Shown here: positions 62,257-64,000 of the stretch, one piece after another
How positions within the stretch are numbered: position 1 is the first letter of the stretch
Layout: each line of letters starts with the position of its first letter
DNA from: Vulcanimicrobiia bacterium
GTDB lineage: Bacteria; Vulcanimicrobiota; Vulcanimicrobiia; Vulcanimicrobiales; Vulcanimicrobiaceae
Assembly (NCBI GenBank): GCA_025934645.1
Contig: JAICWY010000002.1
Span: 32,158 to 96,157 of the forward strand
DNA: 64,000 nt
Direction of reading: 5' to 3'
Made by a program: the position numbers and the translations under genes
The notes under the pieces: generated by a model
Seen by the model: the letters and a program-made list of their open reading frames with translations, nothing else
What the model was told of the DNA's origin: nothing
The model's database searches: none

Positions 62257-64000
62257 TTATGCCAGCGCTTGTTGCGCGACTTGTTGCGCCTCGGCTATAC
62301 GGCCGGCGCGCAGATAGAAGCTTGCGAGTTCGACGGCTGCACGCTTGGGATTGAGCGGCAGCGCGCTTTGAAAGAGCCGCTCGGCCTCCCCCGCGCTTCC
62401 GGAAGACTCCAGTATCGCCGCGCGAAGCAGGACGGCATCCAATTGCACGCCGCACGTCTCTTGCATGCGATCGAGCGCGTGGAGCGCGGCCGTATAATCG
62501 CCGAGCTCGCGCAGCAGTACCGCACGCATATACTCGGCGCGTTCGTACACGTGCGCGTTCTGCGCGTCCACCAGGGACAAGTGAACCAGCGCATCGTCCT
62601 TCCGCTGCAGATTCACGCACGCAATTGCCGCATTGTAACGCAAACCACCGTCGCCCGGCGCAATCTTGAGCCCCGCTTCGGCATGCGCGAGCGCGCCCGC
62701 GAAATCGCCTTGCGCGATCGCATTTTGCGAACGGGAGCAATACATCGCCCCCAAGAGCGCCGCTGTTTGCGGCGAATCCGGCGCAAGCTCGTGTGCTTGC
62801 AGCAAATACGTTTCGCCGTCGCCCCAGCCGTTGCGCTGGATAACCGCGGCTGCGGTCGCGTACATTGCCGCAGCGGTCTCGCCGCCCACGCGCGGAGCAT
62901 CCGCATCGATCGCGGCAATTGCTTCGCGGTCTTTGCCGCGGCGCAGCAAGAAGTTGGCGTAATTGGCACAGGAAAGCGTGTCGTCGAAATCATCGCGCAG
63001 CGCCTTTAAAACGCGCTCCGCATCGTCGAGCCGGCCGAGACGTTCGTAGGCGCCCGCAATGTTATGCCGCACGGGGTGCGTTCCGGGGCTATTGCGTAAC
63101 GCTTCTTCCAGCCAGGGCAGCGCGTTCGCGTCGTCGCCTTGCACTAAGTACGTTCCGGCAATGCAGTTTTGCGCTTTCCAGACCGGCACATCTTCGTCGG
63201 AGACGTAGTGCTTGGAGAGATGCGCGCCGTCCGCAATCGCGGCGCGGAACATTTCACGTGCCTCCTCGTAGCGCTTGAGATCTTCCAGCGCGCGGCCCGC
63301 GGCGAAATGCGCGTTGCCGTACGTGCCGGCGATTTCAAGCGCCTCGCGAGCGTATCCGAGCCCTTCTTCCGGCCGCTGCAAGTGGTCGGTAAGCGTATCG
63401 GCGAGCACGGTCAATCCGTTGGGAACGAAAGCGCGCATTGCGCTTTCGCGCGCCAGTCCGCGCATTTTCAAGAGCGCCTCGACCGCGCGTTCGTATTGGC
63501 CGGCCAAAAACGCCGTCACGCCGAGATTGTACCAATTGAACGAATCGCCCGGATGGCGCTGCACCGATGCTTCGATGATCGAGAGGTTTCGCGCGAACTT
63601 CGAACGCGCTTCCATCACGTCGTCCAGATAGCCGTGGTGCAGGATGGCGACCGGCGATGGAAGCGCCGGGAGTGTAATATCCGCGCCGTCTACGCTCGGG
63701 AACTCGTGGATCGCGCCATAGTACCGGATTCGCGCGTGATTCGGGAAGATGCGCACGGTCAAGTGCGATACGCCGCCGCCGGCTCCGCGATATTGATTGG
63801 AGCGATTGCTGCAACGGATGAACAAGCCTTTGAGGTGCGCCGGCGTGTTTTTGAGCGCATGGATCGCAGGTTCCGATTCCGGCAGCAATTCTTCGTCGGC
63901 GTCGAGCTGCAGAATCCAGCGTTTCGTCGCCATTGCGAGCGCCTCATTACGCGCCCATCCGAAGTCGTCGCGCCACGGCCGGTGTTCTATCCTCGCCCCG
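62257..64000 (-). CDS. GT2-TPR glycosyltransferase (5' end outside window)
   Basis: C-terminal ~580 residues of a larger protein continuing past the window edge. The first visible residues (WARNEALAMATKRWILQLDA, then DEELLPE) are the second half of a GT2 domain of the SunS-like type, with the metal DADEE motif. Domain continuation includes HLTVRIFPNHARIRYYGAIHE. TPR repeats follow from about residue 150 to the end (FNWYNLGVTAFLAGQYERAV, HNIAGAYERLGRLDDAERVL, MYCSRSQNAIAQGDFAGALA). Such GT2-TPR proteins modify peptides or proteins in some systems. An ATG at 63933 is internal to the domain, so the true start is outside. Confidence 0.85.
   Translation of the reverse strand, partial: GARIEHRPWRDDFGWARNEALAMATKRWILQLDADEELLPESEPAIHALKNTPAHLKGLFIRCSNRSNQYRGAGGGVSHLTVRIFPNHARIRYYGAIHEFPSVDGADITLPALPSPVAILHHGYLDDVMEARSKFARNLSIIEASVQRHPGDSFNWYNLGVTAFLAGQYERAVEALLKMRGLARESAMRAFVPNGLTVLADTLTDHLQRPEEGLGYAREALEIAGTYGNAHFAAGRALEDLKRYEEAREMFRAAIADGAHLSKHYVSDEDVPVWKAQNCIAGTYLVQGDDANALPWLEEALRNSPGTHPVRHNIAGAYERLGRLDDAERVLKALRDDFDDTLSCANYANFLLRRGKDREAIAAIDADAPRVGGETAAAMYATAAAVIQRNGWGDGETYLLQAHELAPDSPQTAALLGAMYCSRSQNAIAQGDFAGALAHAEAGLKIAPGDGGLRYNAAIACVNLQRKDDALVHLSLVDAQNAHVYERAEYMRAVLLRELGDYTAALHALDRMQETCGVQLDAVLLRAAILESSGSAGEAERLFQSALPLNPKRAAVELASFYLRAGRIAEAQQVAQQALA

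Overview
This window is a gene-dense, GC-rich bacterial chromosome segment. I see no tRNA, rRNA, CRISPR array, transposase or integrase, and no gene-free stretch above about 200 bases. It carries flagellar genes, the MEP isoprenoid pathway, ribosomal and translation factor genes, lipoproteins, and unusually compact operons with 1-23 base overlaps and many TTG/GTG starts. The gene set (tandem serine-protease lipoproteins, a sortilin-like repeat protein, an Amj-type lipid II flippase, and a ProRS with a Cys-rich C-terminus) suits an uncultivated environmental lineage such as Eremiobacterota/WPS-2. That placement is a low-confidence guess from gene content, not a computed result.

Layout. 1-27: start of a divergent aconitase/LeuC-type gene. 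94-6448: six-gene operon joined entirely by 4-base overlaps: O-acetylhomoserine sulfhydrylase, CoA-binding protein, LuxE-like acyl-protein synthetase, LuxC-like acyl reductase, class-III aminotransferase, Gfo/Idh oxidoreductase. 6465-11547: three tandem subtilisin-type lipoproteins. 11627-17046: glpX, dihydrolipoamide dehydrogenase-like gene, nitrilase-type glutaminase, nadE, cinA. 17098-20592: membrane glycosyltransferases and GtrA. 20602-26591: TPR lipoprotein, amj, M16 protease, exported protein, proS, cobalamin adenosyltransferase, Nudix hydrolase. 26643-32768: amino acid permease, phosphoesterase lipoprotein, sortilin-like protein. 32754-41360: a long operon read leftward: rpsB-tsf-pyrH-frr-small ORF-uppS-cdsA-dxr-rseP-ispG-stalk-domain protein. 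41423-52388: dTDP- and CDP-hexose synthesis genes, sugar-modifying enzymes and a three-domain glycosyltransferase. 52400-54831: ExeA-type ATPase and a DUF11-like Pro-rich protein. 54824-64000: leftward operon of glycosyltransferases followed by flaG-fliD-fliS and a probable FliT-type chaperone, probably a flagellin glycosylation/filament-cap locus.

How it fits together. uppS, dxr and ispG make the polyprenyl carrier, cdsA feeds phospholipids, Amj would flip lipid II, and the 17-20 kb cluster contains membrane glycosyltransferases expected to use polyprenyl-linked sugars. The 41-52 kb cluster makes nucleotide-activated deoxy, C-methyl and amino sugars that could feed the glycosyltransferases on both sides, including those beside the flagellar cap genes. 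The least ordinary part is the LuxE/LuxC/aminotransferase operon. It looks like a carboxylate-to-aldehyde-to-amine module in a locus with no luciferase genes.
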